Assembly: GCA_944384995.1 (NCBI GenBank)
Contig: CALWVN010000006.1
Span: 1-64,000, forward strand
Length of the DNA stretch: 64,000 bases
Direction of reading: 5' to 3'
Source of the DNA: an uncultured Clostridia bacterium
GTDB taxonomy: Bacteria > Bacillota > Clostridia > Oscillospirales > Acutalibacteraceae
The notes below the pieces were generated by a model. That model was not told the DNA's origin. It was given only the letters and a program-made list of their open reading frames with translations, and searched no databases. Shown here piece by piece: positions 39,566 through 47,623 of the stretch; within the stretch, counting starts at the first letter, position 1; every line of letters starts with the position of its first letter. Position numbers and translations under genes: made by a program.

Positions 39566-40918
39566 TTAATAAGTTGAAGCTTCCATATTCTGCGGCAAAC
39601 AGACCGCAGCGAGCTGTGCCGCCGCATTGGGAAAATCCGAAGCGCGCACACCCGAGCAGGCGAGGAACAGCGTGCAAGCGCCGTTTGCGTCATTTTCCGC
39701 ACGCAGCGAAATGCCCGTTTTTCGCGCCCGCAGCTCCAGATCGCCTGCGGCAAGCGGCGTGCGCAGACGTACCTGTACGATAAAACCTGTCTCGCGCAAA
39801 CGCACCTCCGCAGCTTCGCCGAACGCCGCGTGCACCGCGGTTTCCAAAAGCCGCGCTTTCTGGGTGTAAAGCTTTCGGACTTTTCGAATCTGTCCTGCCA
39901 AGTGCCCGTCACGGATGAATTGACACAGGGCGATCTGCTCGGCTTTGGAGGCCGTTTGGTTGTAAAGCGGCGCAATCTCGCGGTAGCGCGCCGCGAGGGA
40001 ATCCGGCAGGACGAGAAAGCTGATGCGAATGGAGGGCAGCAGCAGGCGCGAAAAGGTTCCGATATACACCACGTGCCGCCCGCCGTCGAGCCCCTGCAGC
40101 GCGGGGGCGGGGCGGTCAAAATAGCAGAATTCATTATCGTAGTCGTCTTCAATGAGCAGCGTCCCGCGCGCCGAGATGCGCTTGAGCAGCGCAATGCGCG
40201 CGTCGGTCGGCATCACGTCGCCGCGGCGGTTCATGTGGGAGGGGGAAATATAAAAAATCTGTGCGTCCGCCTCGCGCTCGCGAATCGTGAAGCCGTAATC
40301 CTGAAATACAGCGCGCCCCTGTAAAAACGCCGGGTCGCAAAACGCAACGGTTTTTTTGTCATGCAGCACAGCACACAAAATATGTAATAGACTCTGCACG
40401 CCCGCGCCGATGACAATGGAATCCGCACGGCAGACGACATTGCGCTTTTCGGCAAGGTACTGTGCCAGCGCCTCGCGCAGATCCCGTTCGCCCTGTACCT
40501 CACCGTAAGAAAGCAGACGCTCATCCTGCCGCAGTGCGCTTTTTAAATAGCGCCGCCACAGGTTGAAGTCAAAGCTCTCGCGGTCTACGGAAAGCGATGC
40601 GAAATCATACAGCGGCGCGGCGGTTTTTTCCGCCTGTGGTGCAAGTGCCGGGCGCGGGGCGTGAAAATACAGGTCGGTCACGAAGTAGCCGCTTTTCGGT
40701 TTGGAAAGGATGTAGCCGTCTGCGCAAAGCTGCAAATAGGCGCCTTCTGCCGTCGTACGGCTGACCCCGAGCGTTTCGGCACAGTGCCGCAGGGAGGGGA
40801 GCTTGGCGTTGGGCAGCAGCTTGCCGCTGACGATCAGTGACTTATAATAATTGTATACCTGCATATACAGCGGCGTGTCCGTATCCAGCAGCGGTGAAAA
40901 CTCAGCTTTGGTTTCCAT
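39566..40918 (-). CDS. MocR/PdxR-type regulator with an altered PLP site
   Basis: 450 residues. A GntR-type winged helix (about 12-80, with PSLRHCAETLGVSRTTAEGAY) is fused to an aminotransferase fold. PSHMNRRGDVMP and LIEDDYDNEF are conserved. The site that normally reads GTFSK, whose Lys forms the PLP Schiff base, is GTFSRLLLPSIRIS here: Arg291, codon CGC. Without Lys it cannot form an internal aldimine, although it may bind PLP non-covalently or a different ligand. Divergent from a pyridoxamine kinase gene, the arrangement typical of PdxR regulators of vitamin B6 salvage. Confidence 0.93.
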   Translation of the reverse strand: METKAEFSPLLDTDTPLYMQVYNYYKSLIVSGKLLPNAKLPSLRHCAETLGVSRTTAEGAYLQLCADGYILSKPKSGYFVTDLYFHAPRPALAPQAEKTAAPLYDFASLSVDRESFDFNLWRRYLKSALRQDERLLSYGEVQGERDLREALAQYLAEKRNVVCRADSIVIGAGVQSLLHILCAVLHDKKTVAFCDPAFLQGRAVFQDYGFTIREREADAQIFYISPSHMNRRGDVMPTDARIALLKRISARGTLLIEDDYDNEFCYFDRPAPALQGLDGGRHVVYIGTFSRLLLPSIRISFLVLPDSLAARYREIAPLYNQTASKAEQIALCQFIRDGHLAGQIRKVRKLYTQKARLLETAVHAAFGEAAEVRLRETGFIVQVRLRTPLAAGDLELRARKTGISLRAENDANGACTLFLACSGVRASDFPNAAAQLAAVCLPQNMEASTY

Positions 40919-41028
40919 ATGATCTGTCCCCTAAAAAATAATCATTTTTGTGTATTTCCATAATGACAGCTTTGTTCTATTATATAGAAAATTTGAAAAT
41001 CATGCAAGGGGAAAAGGCAGGTGGTTTC

Positions 41029-41859
41029 ATGAAGCGCATCGCGGTCGTCAACGACCTTTCGGGATTGGGGCGCTGTTCGCTCACGGCGGCGCTTCCGGTG
41101 TTGTCCGTGCTCGGCACGGAGTGCTGCCCGCTGCCCACGGCGATTCTCTCCAATCAAACGGGCTACGACAGCTTTTTCTGCGATGATTTCACCGACCGGC
41201 TCGACGATTACCTTGCCGAGTGGCAAAAGCTCGGCGTGCGCTTCGACGGTATATTGACAGGCTACCTTGCAAGCGAGGCGCAGGCAAAGCGGATCGAAGC
41301 GTTTTTGGATGCCTTTCAAACGCCGGATACGCTGTTTGTCTGTGACCCCGTCATGGCGGATGACGGCAGGGTGTATGATACCTATGACGAAGCCCTTTGC
41401 GCCGCTGTCGCGCGGCTCTCCAAGCGCGCCAATGTGATCACGCCGAACCTGTCGGAGCTTAGCCTGCTCTGCGGTGCAGACTACCATGCGCTTTCGGAAA
41501 CTTGCACACAGGGCAAGGGCTTTTCCGAGATCGCGGCGCTTGCAAAGGCGCTGTTGTCTGAAACCCTGCACACCGTCGTAATCACCGGCGTGCGCCACGG
41601 TGATGAGATTTCCTGTGTGCTGGTCACGCGTGAAGGTGAAACGGTCGTCACGGGCAAACGCTTCGGTGGTAGCTATTCGGGCACGGGCGATCTGTTTTCC
41701 GCCGTGCTCACAGGGGAACTCGTGCGCGGGACAAATGCCGAAACGGCCGTGCGCAAAGCGGTACGCTTTTTAGAGGCTTCCATTGAAGAAAGCTATCGCG
41801 CGGGCACGAATCGAAACGACGGTGTGAATTTTCAAAACCACTTGGAGATGCTGCTATGA
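41029..41859 (+). CDS. Pyridoxamine/pyridoxal kinase (PdxK/PdxY type)
   Basis: 276 residues, ribokinase-like fold phosphorylating B6 vitamers at the 5' position. Diagnostic: MKRIAVVNDLSGLGRCSLTA at the N-terminus, GILTGYLAS, VCDPVMADDGRVYD, ITPNLSELSLLCG and SYSGTGDLFSAVLTG with the catalytic Asp. ATG 41029 is preceded by GGCAGGTGG. It is divergently placed from the MocR-type regulator, and its stop overlaps the next gene by 4 nt, so kinase and membrane protein are coupled. Confidence 0.93.
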   Translation: MKRIAVVNDLSGLGRCSLTAALPVLSVLGTECCPLPTAILSNQTGYDSFFCDDFTDRLDDYLAEWQKLGVRFDGILTGYLASEAQAKRIEAFLDAFQTPDTLFVCDPVMADDGRVYDTYDEALCAAVARLSKRANVITPNLSELSLLCGADYHALSETCTQGKGFSEIAALAKALLSETLHTVVITGVRHGDEISCVLVTREGETVVTGKRFGGSYSGTGDLFSAVLTGELVRGTNAETAVRKAVRFLEASIEESYRAGTNRNDGVNFQNHLEMLL

Positions 41860-42398
41860 AAAAAAATAAAGCGCTTGGGGCGTTATATAATTTGATTTTA
41901 AGCGCGCTTTTTGCGGCGCTCATCGTCGTGATGACCGCGTATATTAAGTTCAACACAGGCATCAACAACGGCTATCTGCACTTCGGCGACAGTATGATCT
42001 ACCTCGCCTCGTGCATTCTGCCGTTGCCGTATGCCGCCGCTGCCGCCGCCGTGGGCGGTGCGGTCGCAGATGTGCTTGCTGGCAGTGCGGTCTGGGCGCC
42101 TTTCACCGCGATCATTAAAGCGTGCAACACGCTGCCGTTTGCGCTCGTATATTTCCGCCGCAAGCATCCGCCGACACGGATGCTCAACAAAACGACGGCG
42201 TTCATGCCGCTCGTTTCGGGGCTTATCACGGTCTTCGGTTATTTTCTCACGGAAGGGCTTTTGTACAGTTTCCCGACGGCGCTCACCTCCGTACCGTTCA
42301 GCATCGTGCAGGCGGTCGGCAGCGCGGCAATCTATTATGCCGCCGCAGCAGCGCTGGACAAAGCCGATATAAAGAAAAGAATCTATCACAATTTTTAA
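41856..42398 (+). CDS. ECF transporter S-component-like membrane protein (TIGR04002-type)
   Basis: 180 residues with about six membrane helices and small-residue-rich loops. LSALFAALIVVMTAYIKFNTGI, INNGYLHFGDSMIYLASCILP and AAAVGGAVADVLAGSAVWAPFT resemble S-components of energy-coupling factor importers. From memory this matches the TIGR04002 membrane family, which forms pairs with small radical-SAM proteins like the next gene. Linkage to a pyridoxamine kinase suggests a B6 vitamer or a modified derivative as cargo. No ECF ATPases are near. Overlaps the kinase by 4 nt. Confidence 0.82.
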   Translation: MKKNKALGALYNLILSALFAALIVVMTAYIKFNTGINNGYLHFGDSMIYLASCILPLPYAAAAAAVGGAVADVLAGSAVWAPFTAIIKACNTLPFALVYFRRKHPPTRMLNKTTAFMPLVSGLITVFGYFLTEGLLYSFPTALTSVPFSIVQAVGSAAIYYAAAAALDKADIKKRIYHNF

Positions 42399-42410
42399 GG
42401 AGATGGCAAC

Positions 42411-43019
42411 ATGGCGGATATTTTGTATACTTTTGAAAATAAGGTCTACTTGAATCTCACCAACGCCTGCCCGTGCCGCTGTAAATTCTGCATTCGGCAA
42501 AACGGCGACGCCGTAGGCGAGGCGCAGACGCTGTGGTTTAAAGCACACACGCCGACTTTTGAAGAGATCAAAGCAGCGATCGACGCGTGGAATTTTACGG
42601 GCTACACGCAGGAAGTCGTATTCTGCGGCTACGGCGAACCGACCTGCGCTTACGAAAACCTGTTGAAAACGGCGGCTTATTTAAAGGAAAAGGGCTTAAG
42701 GCTGCGCTTGAATACCAATGGGCTTTCCGACCTCATCAATAAAAAGCCGACGGCAAAGGAGATCTGCAAATATTTTGATACGGTCTCTGTTTCGCTCAAC
42801 GCCCCGACCGCCGAAAAATACAACGACCTTTGCGCGCCCTCGTTTGGGGAAGCGGCGTTTAACGCGATTTTGAAATTTGCCCGCGAATGTAAAGAAACCG
42901 GTGTAAATGTCAAATTTACGGTGGTGGATGTTATTTCCAAAGAGGACATTGCCGCCTGTCAAAAACGCGCGGACGAAATGGGTATCCCGCTGCGCGTGCG
43001 CGCATACACTGCCGGATAA
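42411..43019 (+). CDS. Short radical-SAM protein paired with the S-component (TIGR04100-type)
   Basis: 202 residues, about two thirds of a typical radical-SAM enzyme. C20-x3-C24-x2-C27 in NACPCRCKFCIRQ binds the [4Fe-4S] cluster, and FCGYGEPTCAYENLL is the SAM-binding GGE-like region. LRLNTNGLSDLIN and VSVSLNAPTAEKYNDLC follow, close to the NifB/MoaA order. No auxiliary-cluster domain is present. From memory the family is always next to the TIGR04002 membrane gene; its substrate is not known. It is the last gene of the operon and has its own terminator. Confidence 0.87.
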   Translation: MADILYTFENKVYLNLTNACPCRCKFCIRQNGDAVGEAQTLWFKAHTPTFEEIKAAIDAWNFTGYTQEVVFCGYGEPTCAYENLLKTAAYLKEKGLRLRLNTNGLSDLINKKPTAKEICKYFDTVSVSLNAPTAEKYNDLCAPSFGEAAFNAILKFARECKETGVNVKFTVVDVISKEDIAACQKRADEMGIPLRVRAYTAG

Positions 43020-43049
43020 CGGAATACAGTGAAACAATAACTTACAGAA

Positions 43050-43090
43050 AAGCGGTATGCTTCCGAAGAGGCATACCGCTTGTTTGTTTT
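43050..43090 (+). terminator. Terminator of the B6/radical-SAM operon
   Basis: AAGCGGTATGC and GCATACCGCTT form an 11-bp stem followed by GTTTGTTTTT. Confidence 0.75.
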
Positions 43091-43098
43091 TGGGCGCT

Positions 43099-43860
43099 TT
43101 AAAGCCGAACCGACCAGTCGCCGTAGTCGAATTTTCCGCTGCCGTGCGCAAGCTTCCCGCACCGTGCAAGATCCCGAAACGCGTCCCGCATGCGCGCAAG
43201 AATCTCCGGCTGCATGCTTAAATCGTGGTGTGCGGGAAAGACTCTTTTTACGGGCAGGGCAGCTACCGTTTCGAGCGAGCGCAGATATGCCTGCGGGTCG
43301 GTGGAGGGGAAATATGCGGTCAGCTCGCCCTTGTATGCGAGGTCTCCCGTAAACAGATATCCGCGTGCCGCTTCCCAAAAGCACATGTGTCCGGGCGAAT
43401 GTCCCGGTGTGTGCAAGACCGTGATCTGCCGATCACCGAGGTCGATCTGTTCACCGCCGTGCAGCACTTTTGTCGGTGTCCCCTGAAAAAAGACATAGGT
43501 ATTTACGTCATAGCCCTCCGGCAGGCGGCAGCGCTCCGTTACATAGCCCCGAATGGTCTCGATAGGCTGCGGAAAGCCGCCCTGCAGCCAGGCGAGCTGC
43601 AAGGCGTGCGCATAGAAATCGGGGTAATACCGATGCCCGCCGATATGATCCCAATGGATGTGGGTGGCAACGGCGGTGATCGGCTTGTCTGTCAGCGGCG
43701 TTACGGCGTTGCGGATGTCGCAGATACCGAGTCCCGTATCAATGAGCAAACTCCGTTTCGTGCCGTTTAACAGATAGCAGTGCGTTTCCTCCCAGTGGCG
43801 GTATTCGCTGATCGCAAACGTGTCCGGGTCTATGCGATCCGTTGTAAACCAATTTTCCAT
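43099..43860 (-). CDS. MBL-fold metallo-hydrolase
   Basis: 253 residues. The zinc motif THIHWDHIGGH (about 66-76) and later TPGHSPGH, TGDLAY and FPAHHD supply the two-metal site. LLIDTGLGICDIR is the family opening strand. Such proteins include glyoxalase II-like, lactonase and phosphodiesterase enzymes, so the substrate is unclear. GGAG precedes ATG 43860. Downstream of a small membrane gene with a strong hairpin in between. Confidence 0.9.
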   Translation of the reverse strand: MENWFTTDRIDPDTFAISEYRHWEETHCYLLNGTKRSLLIDTGLGICDIRNAVTPLTDKPITAVATHIHWDHIGGHRYYPDFYAHALQLAWLQGGFPQPIETIRGYVTERCRLPEGYDVNTYVFFQGTPTKVLHGGEQIDLGDRQITVLHTPGHSPGHMCFWEAARGYLFTGDLAYKGELTAYFPSTDPQAYLRSLETVAALPVKRVFPAHHDLSMQPEILARMRDAFRDLARCGKLAHGSGKFDYGDWSVRL

Positions 43861-43876
43861 AAGTATCTCCGTGTAG

Positions 43877-43921
43877 ACCGACGGCGGGGCGGACTGGTGA
43901 ACAGTTCGCCCCGCCGTCGGT
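43877..43921. other. Strong GC-rich hairpin between the small membrane gene and the MBL gene
   Basis: ACCGACGGCGGGGCG and CGCCCCGCCGTCGGT pair over 15 bp with a 15-nt loop. No T-run follows on minus, so it may be a weak terminator or a processing signal. Confidence 0.6.
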
Positions 43922-43961
43922 GTTGTGTGAAAAAAGGAAGAATAGAAGTAGGCAATATCAA

Positions 43962-44216
43962 TCAGGCTACATGTATGCTGCCGCCGGAGGGCTTTTTGGA
44001 TTTGCCGCCCTCATACACGCGGAACGCACGCTCTTTCTGCATTCTTTCATACCGCTTTTTACGCTTATAGCGGCGGTAATTGACAACAATGATGCGGCGC
44101 ACTTTCTGCTCAAACGCGATCAGCTTGTCTTCTTTGATAAACCCGTAAATCAGCAACAGGATAAATGCAAGTTCCAGGGCGGAACGAATAGCAAGTGCGG
44201 CTGTCATCTGTCTCAA
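43962..44216 (-). CDS. Small single-pass membrane protein with a basic tail
   Basis: 84 residues. A hydrophobic helix (about 8-27, ALELAFILLLIYGFI) is followed by a strongly basic cytosolic stretch (about 39-70: RRIIVVNYRRYKRKKRYERMQ) and a Gly/Lys end. No family is recognised. GGAGG stands about 10 nt before ATG 44216. The promoter just upstream is flanked by GAACATTTGTTC and a second, partly matching site, resembling Gram-positive LexA boxes, so it may be an SOS-induced small protein comparable in size to division inhibitors such as YneA. That link is inference; the protein has no LysM domain. Confidence 0.72.
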   Translation of the reverse strand: MRQMTAALAIRSALELAFILLLIYGFIKEDKLIAFEQKVRRIIVVNYRRYKRKKRYERMQKERAFRVYEGGKSKKPSGGSIHVA

Positions 44217-44227
44217 ACCTCCGTTCG

Positions 44228-44239
44228 GAACATTTGTTC
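44228..44239 (-). promoter_or_regulatory. LexA-like box 1 (GAACATTTGTTC)
   Basis: A perfect GAAC-N4-GTTC palindrome lies between the predicted transcription start and the small membrane gene. One such 8-base match is expected by chance in about 65 kb, so position is the main support. Confidence 0.4.
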
Positions 44240-44256
44240 TGTCTCGTTACACCCTT

Positions 44257-44284
44257 ATTATAGCAGGGTTATTTTGTTTGTCAA
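44257..44284 (-). promoter_or_regulatory. Consensus promoter of the small membrane gene
   Basis: On minus TTGACA (44284-44279), 16 nt, TATAAT (44262-44257). The -35 is embedded in the inverted repeat TTTGTC-AA-GACAAA. Confidence 0.75.
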
Positions 44285-44295
44285 GACAAATGTTC
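44284..44295 (-). promoter_or_regulatory. LexA-like box 2 (AGACAAATGTTC)
   Basis: A GAAC-N4-GTTC-like site with its first half altered (AGAC), ending GTTCG. It overlaps the -35 region. Confidence 0.3.
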
Positions 44296-44310
44296 GATTT
44301 TTTTGACACA

Positions 44311-44332
44311 AAAGTCCAAAAAATTGGACTTT
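44311..44332. promoter_or_regulatory. 9-bp perfect inverted repeat between the small membrane gene and obg
   Basis: AAAGTCCAA-AAAA-TTGGACTTT. It is not followed by a clear T-run and is AT-rich. It may be an operator for the upstream or downstream gene. Confidence 0.45.
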
Positions 44333-44339
44333 AAATAAA

Positions 44340-44539
44340 TTCTATAGAAAGTTTTTCCTTTCTGCGCTTATATTACCACAATATATAGTGTTAGTCAAGA
44401 TGAAAAGCACAATTTATGCAAGCCAAACAGAAAAACAGAAATTTTTGCTTTTTTCCCACTCGTCTATTTATCTTTTCAGCGGATTTTGCTATAATAACAA
44501 CGATTCATTCGCAGCAAAGACAGTATGAGGAAAGAAACT
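44340..44539. other. AT-rich leader of obg
   Basis: About 200 AT-rich bases. A TATAAT near 44491-44496 is a plausible -10 for obg, but its -35 is weak. No RNA gene is recognised. Confidence 0.4.
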
Positions 44540-45811
44540 ATGTTTGTAGATATTGCAAAAATCAAGATCAAGGCGGGCGACGGCGGCGATGGCGCCGTCG
44601 CATTCCACCGTGAAAAATATGTGGCGTCCGGCGGTCCTGACGGCGGCGACGGCGGGCGCGGCGGCAACATCGTGTTCGTCGCGGATGACAGCCTTTCCAC
44701 GCTTGCGGACTTCCGCTATAAGCGCAAATATACGGCGGAAAACGGGCAGAACGGGCGCGGCGCGCACTGCAACGGCAAAAAAGGGCAGGATCTGGTCATC
44801 CGCGTCCCGCGCGGCACCGTTATCCGTGAGGTGCAAAGCGGCGCGGTGCTCGCCGATATGTCCACAGACGAACCGTTCATCGCCGCAAAGGGCGGCAAAG
44901 GGGGATTTGGCAACCGCCATTTTGCCACGCCCACGCGCCAGACCCCGCGTTTTGCGAAAAGCGGCGCGCCGGGTGAATCGTGGGAGGTCTCTCTGGAGCT
45001 GAAACTGATCGCCGACGTGGGGCTTTTAGGCTTTCCGAATGTCGGCAAATCTTCGCTTCTCTCGGTCGTCAGCGAAGCCAAGCCCATCATCGGCGATTAT
45101 CACTTTACAACGATCACCCCCGTGCTCGGCGTGGTGCGCATGGGCGAAGGGCAGAGCTTTGTCATGGCGGATATTCCCGGCCTTATCGAAGGCGCCGCCG
45201 AGGGCGTGGGGCTCGGGCACGCGTTTCTGCGCCATGTGGAGCGCTGCCGTATGCTTGTGCATTTGGTGGACGTCGCAGGCAGCGAGGGGCGCGATCCGAT
45301 CGAGGATTTTGAGAAGATCAACGAAGAACTGCGCAAATTCAATCCCGAGCTCAGTCAATGCCCGCAGATCGTTGCGGGCAACAAGATCGATCTTGCCGAG
45401 GACGAGCAGCGCGAACGCTTCAAGGCGTATATCGAAAAGCAGGGCTTGCCGTATTTCGAGATCGTTGCACCGATCCGCTACGGCACGCAGGAGCTCATCA
45501 ACGCCGTGGCGGCAAAGCTCGCCACACTTCCGCCCGTCAAGCACTACGAGCCTGAGGAGATCCCGATGGAGCTGCTCGAAAAAGATAAGAAAAACGGCTT
45601 TACGGTCACCGTGCGCGACGGGGTGTATATTGTGGAAGCCGAGTGGCTCTATAAAATTCTTCTGAAAACCGATATGGATGACTACGAATCCCTGCAATAT
45701 TTCCAGAATGTCCTGCAAACAAGCGGTATTTTGGACGCCCTGCGGGAAAAAGGGATCGGGGAAGGCGACACCGTCAGCATTTACGACTTTGAATTCGACT
45801 ATGTGCCGTAA
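44540..45811 (+). CDS. obg: GTPase Obg (CgtA)
   Basis: 423 residues, essential GTPase in large-subunit maturation and stress response. The Obg N-domain (1-158) shows AGDGGDGAVAFHREKYV, GGPDGGDGGRGG and GKGGFGNRHFATPT-like glycine arms (here GGKGGFGNRHFATPTRQ). The G domain has GFPNVGKSSLL, DIPGLIEGAAEGVGLG and NKID. A C-terminal OCT-type domain ends the chain. ATG 44540 follows GAGGAAAG. Followed after 33 nt by mrnC, and then yitT, as one operon. Confidence 0.96.
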   Translation: MFVDIAKIKIKAGDGGDGAVAFHREKYVASGGPDGGDGGRGGNIVFVADDSLSTLADFRYKRKYTAENGQNGRGAHCNGKKGQDLVIRVPRGTVIREVQSGAVLADMSTDEPFIAAKGGKGGFGNRHFATPTRQTPRFAKSGAPGESWEVSLELKLIADVGLLGFPNVGKSSLLSVVSEAKPIIGDYHFTTITPVLGVVRMGEGQSFVMADIPGLIEGAAEGVGLGHAFLRHVERCRMLVHLVDVAGSEGRDPIEDFEKINEELRKFNPELSQCPQIVAGNKIDLAEDEQRERFKAYIEKQGLPYFEIVAPIRYGTQELINAVAAKLATLPPVKHYEPEEIPMELLEKDKKNGFTVTVRDGVYIVEAEWLYKILLKTDMDDYESLQYFQNVLQTSGILDALREKGIGEGDTVSIYDFEFDYVP

Positions 45812-45844
45812 TTCGGCAGCACAAAACGGATAAACGGGGGAACC

Positions 45845-46255
45845 ATGGAGAACAATACCAATATGTACAGCCCCCTTGCGCTTGCTTTCTTAGGCGACGC
45901 GGTATACGGGCTGCTTGTCCGGGAACACCTGCTTTTGCAGGCAAACCGCCCCGCCGGTCAGCTACATACCCTTTCGACGGGACTTGTCAACGCCGCGGCG
46001 CAGGCAAGGGCTGTAAAAAATCTGCTGCCCGAGCTTACCGAAACGGAGCTTGCCGTTTACAAACGCGGGCGCAACGCGCACCCGGGGCATACCCCGAAAC
46101 ACCAGTCGGAGGGTGACTATCACAGCGCCACGGGTTTAGAAGCATTGTTCGGCTGGCTTTACCTGAACAAAGATGAGACCCGCCTTCGTGCGCTGTTTGA
46201 TAAGATCTGGCAGATTGGGGCGGAGAACGGTGCGCAAAAAGGCGAAACGAAATAG
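45845..46255 (+). CDS. mrnC: Mini-ribonuclease III (MrnC)
   Basis: 136 residues, RNase III catalytic domain without a dsRNA-binding domain, matures 23S rRNA ends in Firmicutes. LALAFLGDAVYGLLVREHL (from about 11) carries the first metal-binding acidic residue, KRGRNAH is the family signature, and YHSATGLEALFGWLYL the second acidic site. Overlaps the next gene by 26 nt. Confidence 0.95.
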   Translation: MENNTNMYSPLALAFLGDAVYGLLVREHLLLQANRPAGQLHTLSTGLVNAAAQARAVKNLLPELTETELAVYKRGRNAHPGHTPKHQSEGDYHSATGLEALFGWLYLNKDETRLRALFDKIWQIGAENGAQKGETK

Positions 46256-47111
46256 GCACACGGCACGCAAAACGGCGGCAGACTTGCTGCTGTATTTTGC
46301 CGGCGCTTTTTTGTATGCGGCGGCGGTCAACGTGTTTTTGGCGCCGAATGAAATCCTGCTCGGCGGTTTTACGGGTGTCGCCACGGTGCTCAACCACCTG
46401 CTTGGCACGCCCATCGGCACGGTGGTGTTTCTGCTGAATGTGCCGCTGTTTCTGATCGCGTATTTCAAATTCGGTTTTTCCTTTATTATACGGACGGTCA
46501 TCGCCACCTTTTTTTCCTCCGTACTCATCGATGTGACCGCGCTGTTTTTGCCCGTGTATGCGGGCGACCGCTTGCTTTCTTCACTGTTTGGCGGCATTTT
46601 GAGCGGCGCGGGACTCGGCCTTGTGTTCCTGCGCGGGGCGACGACCGGCGGCACGGACATCCTTTCGAAGCTGCTGCAAAGGCGGCGGCCGCATATGTCC
46701 ATGGGGCGTGTGATCCTGCTTTTGGATCTTGCGGTCGTGCTTTTGTCCTTTGCCGTATACCGAAGTCTCGAAACGGTGCTGTATTCGCTGGTAGTCATTT
46801 ATGTCAGCGCGCAGGCGGTGGACCTTACGCAGACGGGGCTTTCGCACGACAAGCTGCTGTTTATCGTAACCGATAAGGGCGAGCGCGCTACGCGCGCGAT
46901 CGTCGAAACGCTGGACCGCGGCGTGAGCGTGCTGGATGTGCGCGGCGGCTACACCGGGGAGAAGCGCCAAATGCTGTTTTGCGCCGTGCGCGCAGGCGAC
47001 GCAGTAAGGCTGACGAAAGCGATCCGCGCGATCGACGAAAGCGCGTTTATCGTGATATCCGAGATTTCCGATATCCTCGGCGAAGGGTTCAAGAGCCGCA
47101 CGGCGGTATAA
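46230..47111 (+). CDS. YitT family membrane protein (DUF161/DUF2179)
   Basis: 293 residues. Five hydrophobic helices (DUF161) are followed by a soluble C-terminal DUF2179 domain with LLFIVTDKGERATRAIVETLDRGVSVLD. FLAPNEILLGGFTGVATVL and FLRGATTGGTDILSKLLQRR are characteristic. Function unknown for the family. The start GTG 46230, inside mrnC, has GGAG a few bases before it; a longer frame without Shine-Dalgarno exists. Confidence 0.9.
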   Translation: MRKKAKRNRHTARKTAADLLLYFAGAFLYAAAVNVFLAPNEILLGGFTGVATVLNHLLGTPIGTVVFLLNVPLFLIAYFKFGFSFIIRTVIATFFSSVLIDVTALFLPVYAGDRLLSSLFGGILSGAGLGLVFLRGATTGGTDILSKLLQRRRPHMSMGRVILLLDLAVVLLSFAVYRSLETVLYSLVVIYVSAQAVDLTQTGLSHDKLLFIVTDKGERATRAIVETLDRGVSVLDVRGGYTGEKRQMLFCAVRAGDAVRLTKAIRAIDESAFIVISEISDILGEGFKSRTAV

Positions 47112-47167
47112 GCAGAGAGCTAAGACGCGCGCCAAAGCGACGGATTTCTTTAGGAGACGCAGAAACC

Positions 47168-47575
47168 ATGCAAATTGAGATCGCTGCCAAACAGGATCTG
47201 GCGTTTTTGAAAGACCATGACAGGCATATTTCCGAAGAAGAGTTGGAATATGCCCTTTTGCGCGGGCGAATCTATGTCCTGAAACAAGACGGCGAGATTG
47301 CCGCGTGGCTGCGGTGGAACCTGTTTTGGGACAACACCCCGTTTATGAACATGCTGTATGTTTTGGAGCGTTACAGGCGGCAGGGCTTCGGAAAACAACT
47401 CGTCGCCTTTTGGGAGCAGCAAATGCGTGAACAGGGCTACAGGTTTGTGCTGACATCCTCGCAATCCGATGAACAGGCACAGCATTTTTATCGGCACTTG
47501 GGGTATCGGGATGCCGGCGTGCTCCTGTTACCGAATGAAGCGGGCGAGCTCTTTTTTATCAAGGATTTTACATAA
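47168..47575 (+). CDS. GNAT family acetyltransferase
   Basis: 135 residues, single acetyltransferase domain. MLYVLERYRRQGFGKQLVAFWE contains the acetyl-CoA loop RRQGFGK, and FVLTSSQSDEQAQHFYRHLGYRDAG is the typical C-terminal half. Substrate unknown. ATG 47168 has AGGAG upstream. Located 56 nt after yitT. Confidence 0.88.
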   Translation: MQIEIAAKQDLAFLKDHDRHISEEELEYALLRGRIYVLKQDGEIAAWLRWNLFWDNTPFMNMLYVLERYRRQGFGKQLVAFWEQQMREQGYRFVLTSSQSDEQAQHFYRHLGYRDAGVLLLPNEAGELFFIKDFT

Positions 47576-47623
47576 AACGAGAAAATCCTGCTCCACAGAA
47601 TACTTTGGAAAGGGGAAGAGCAT

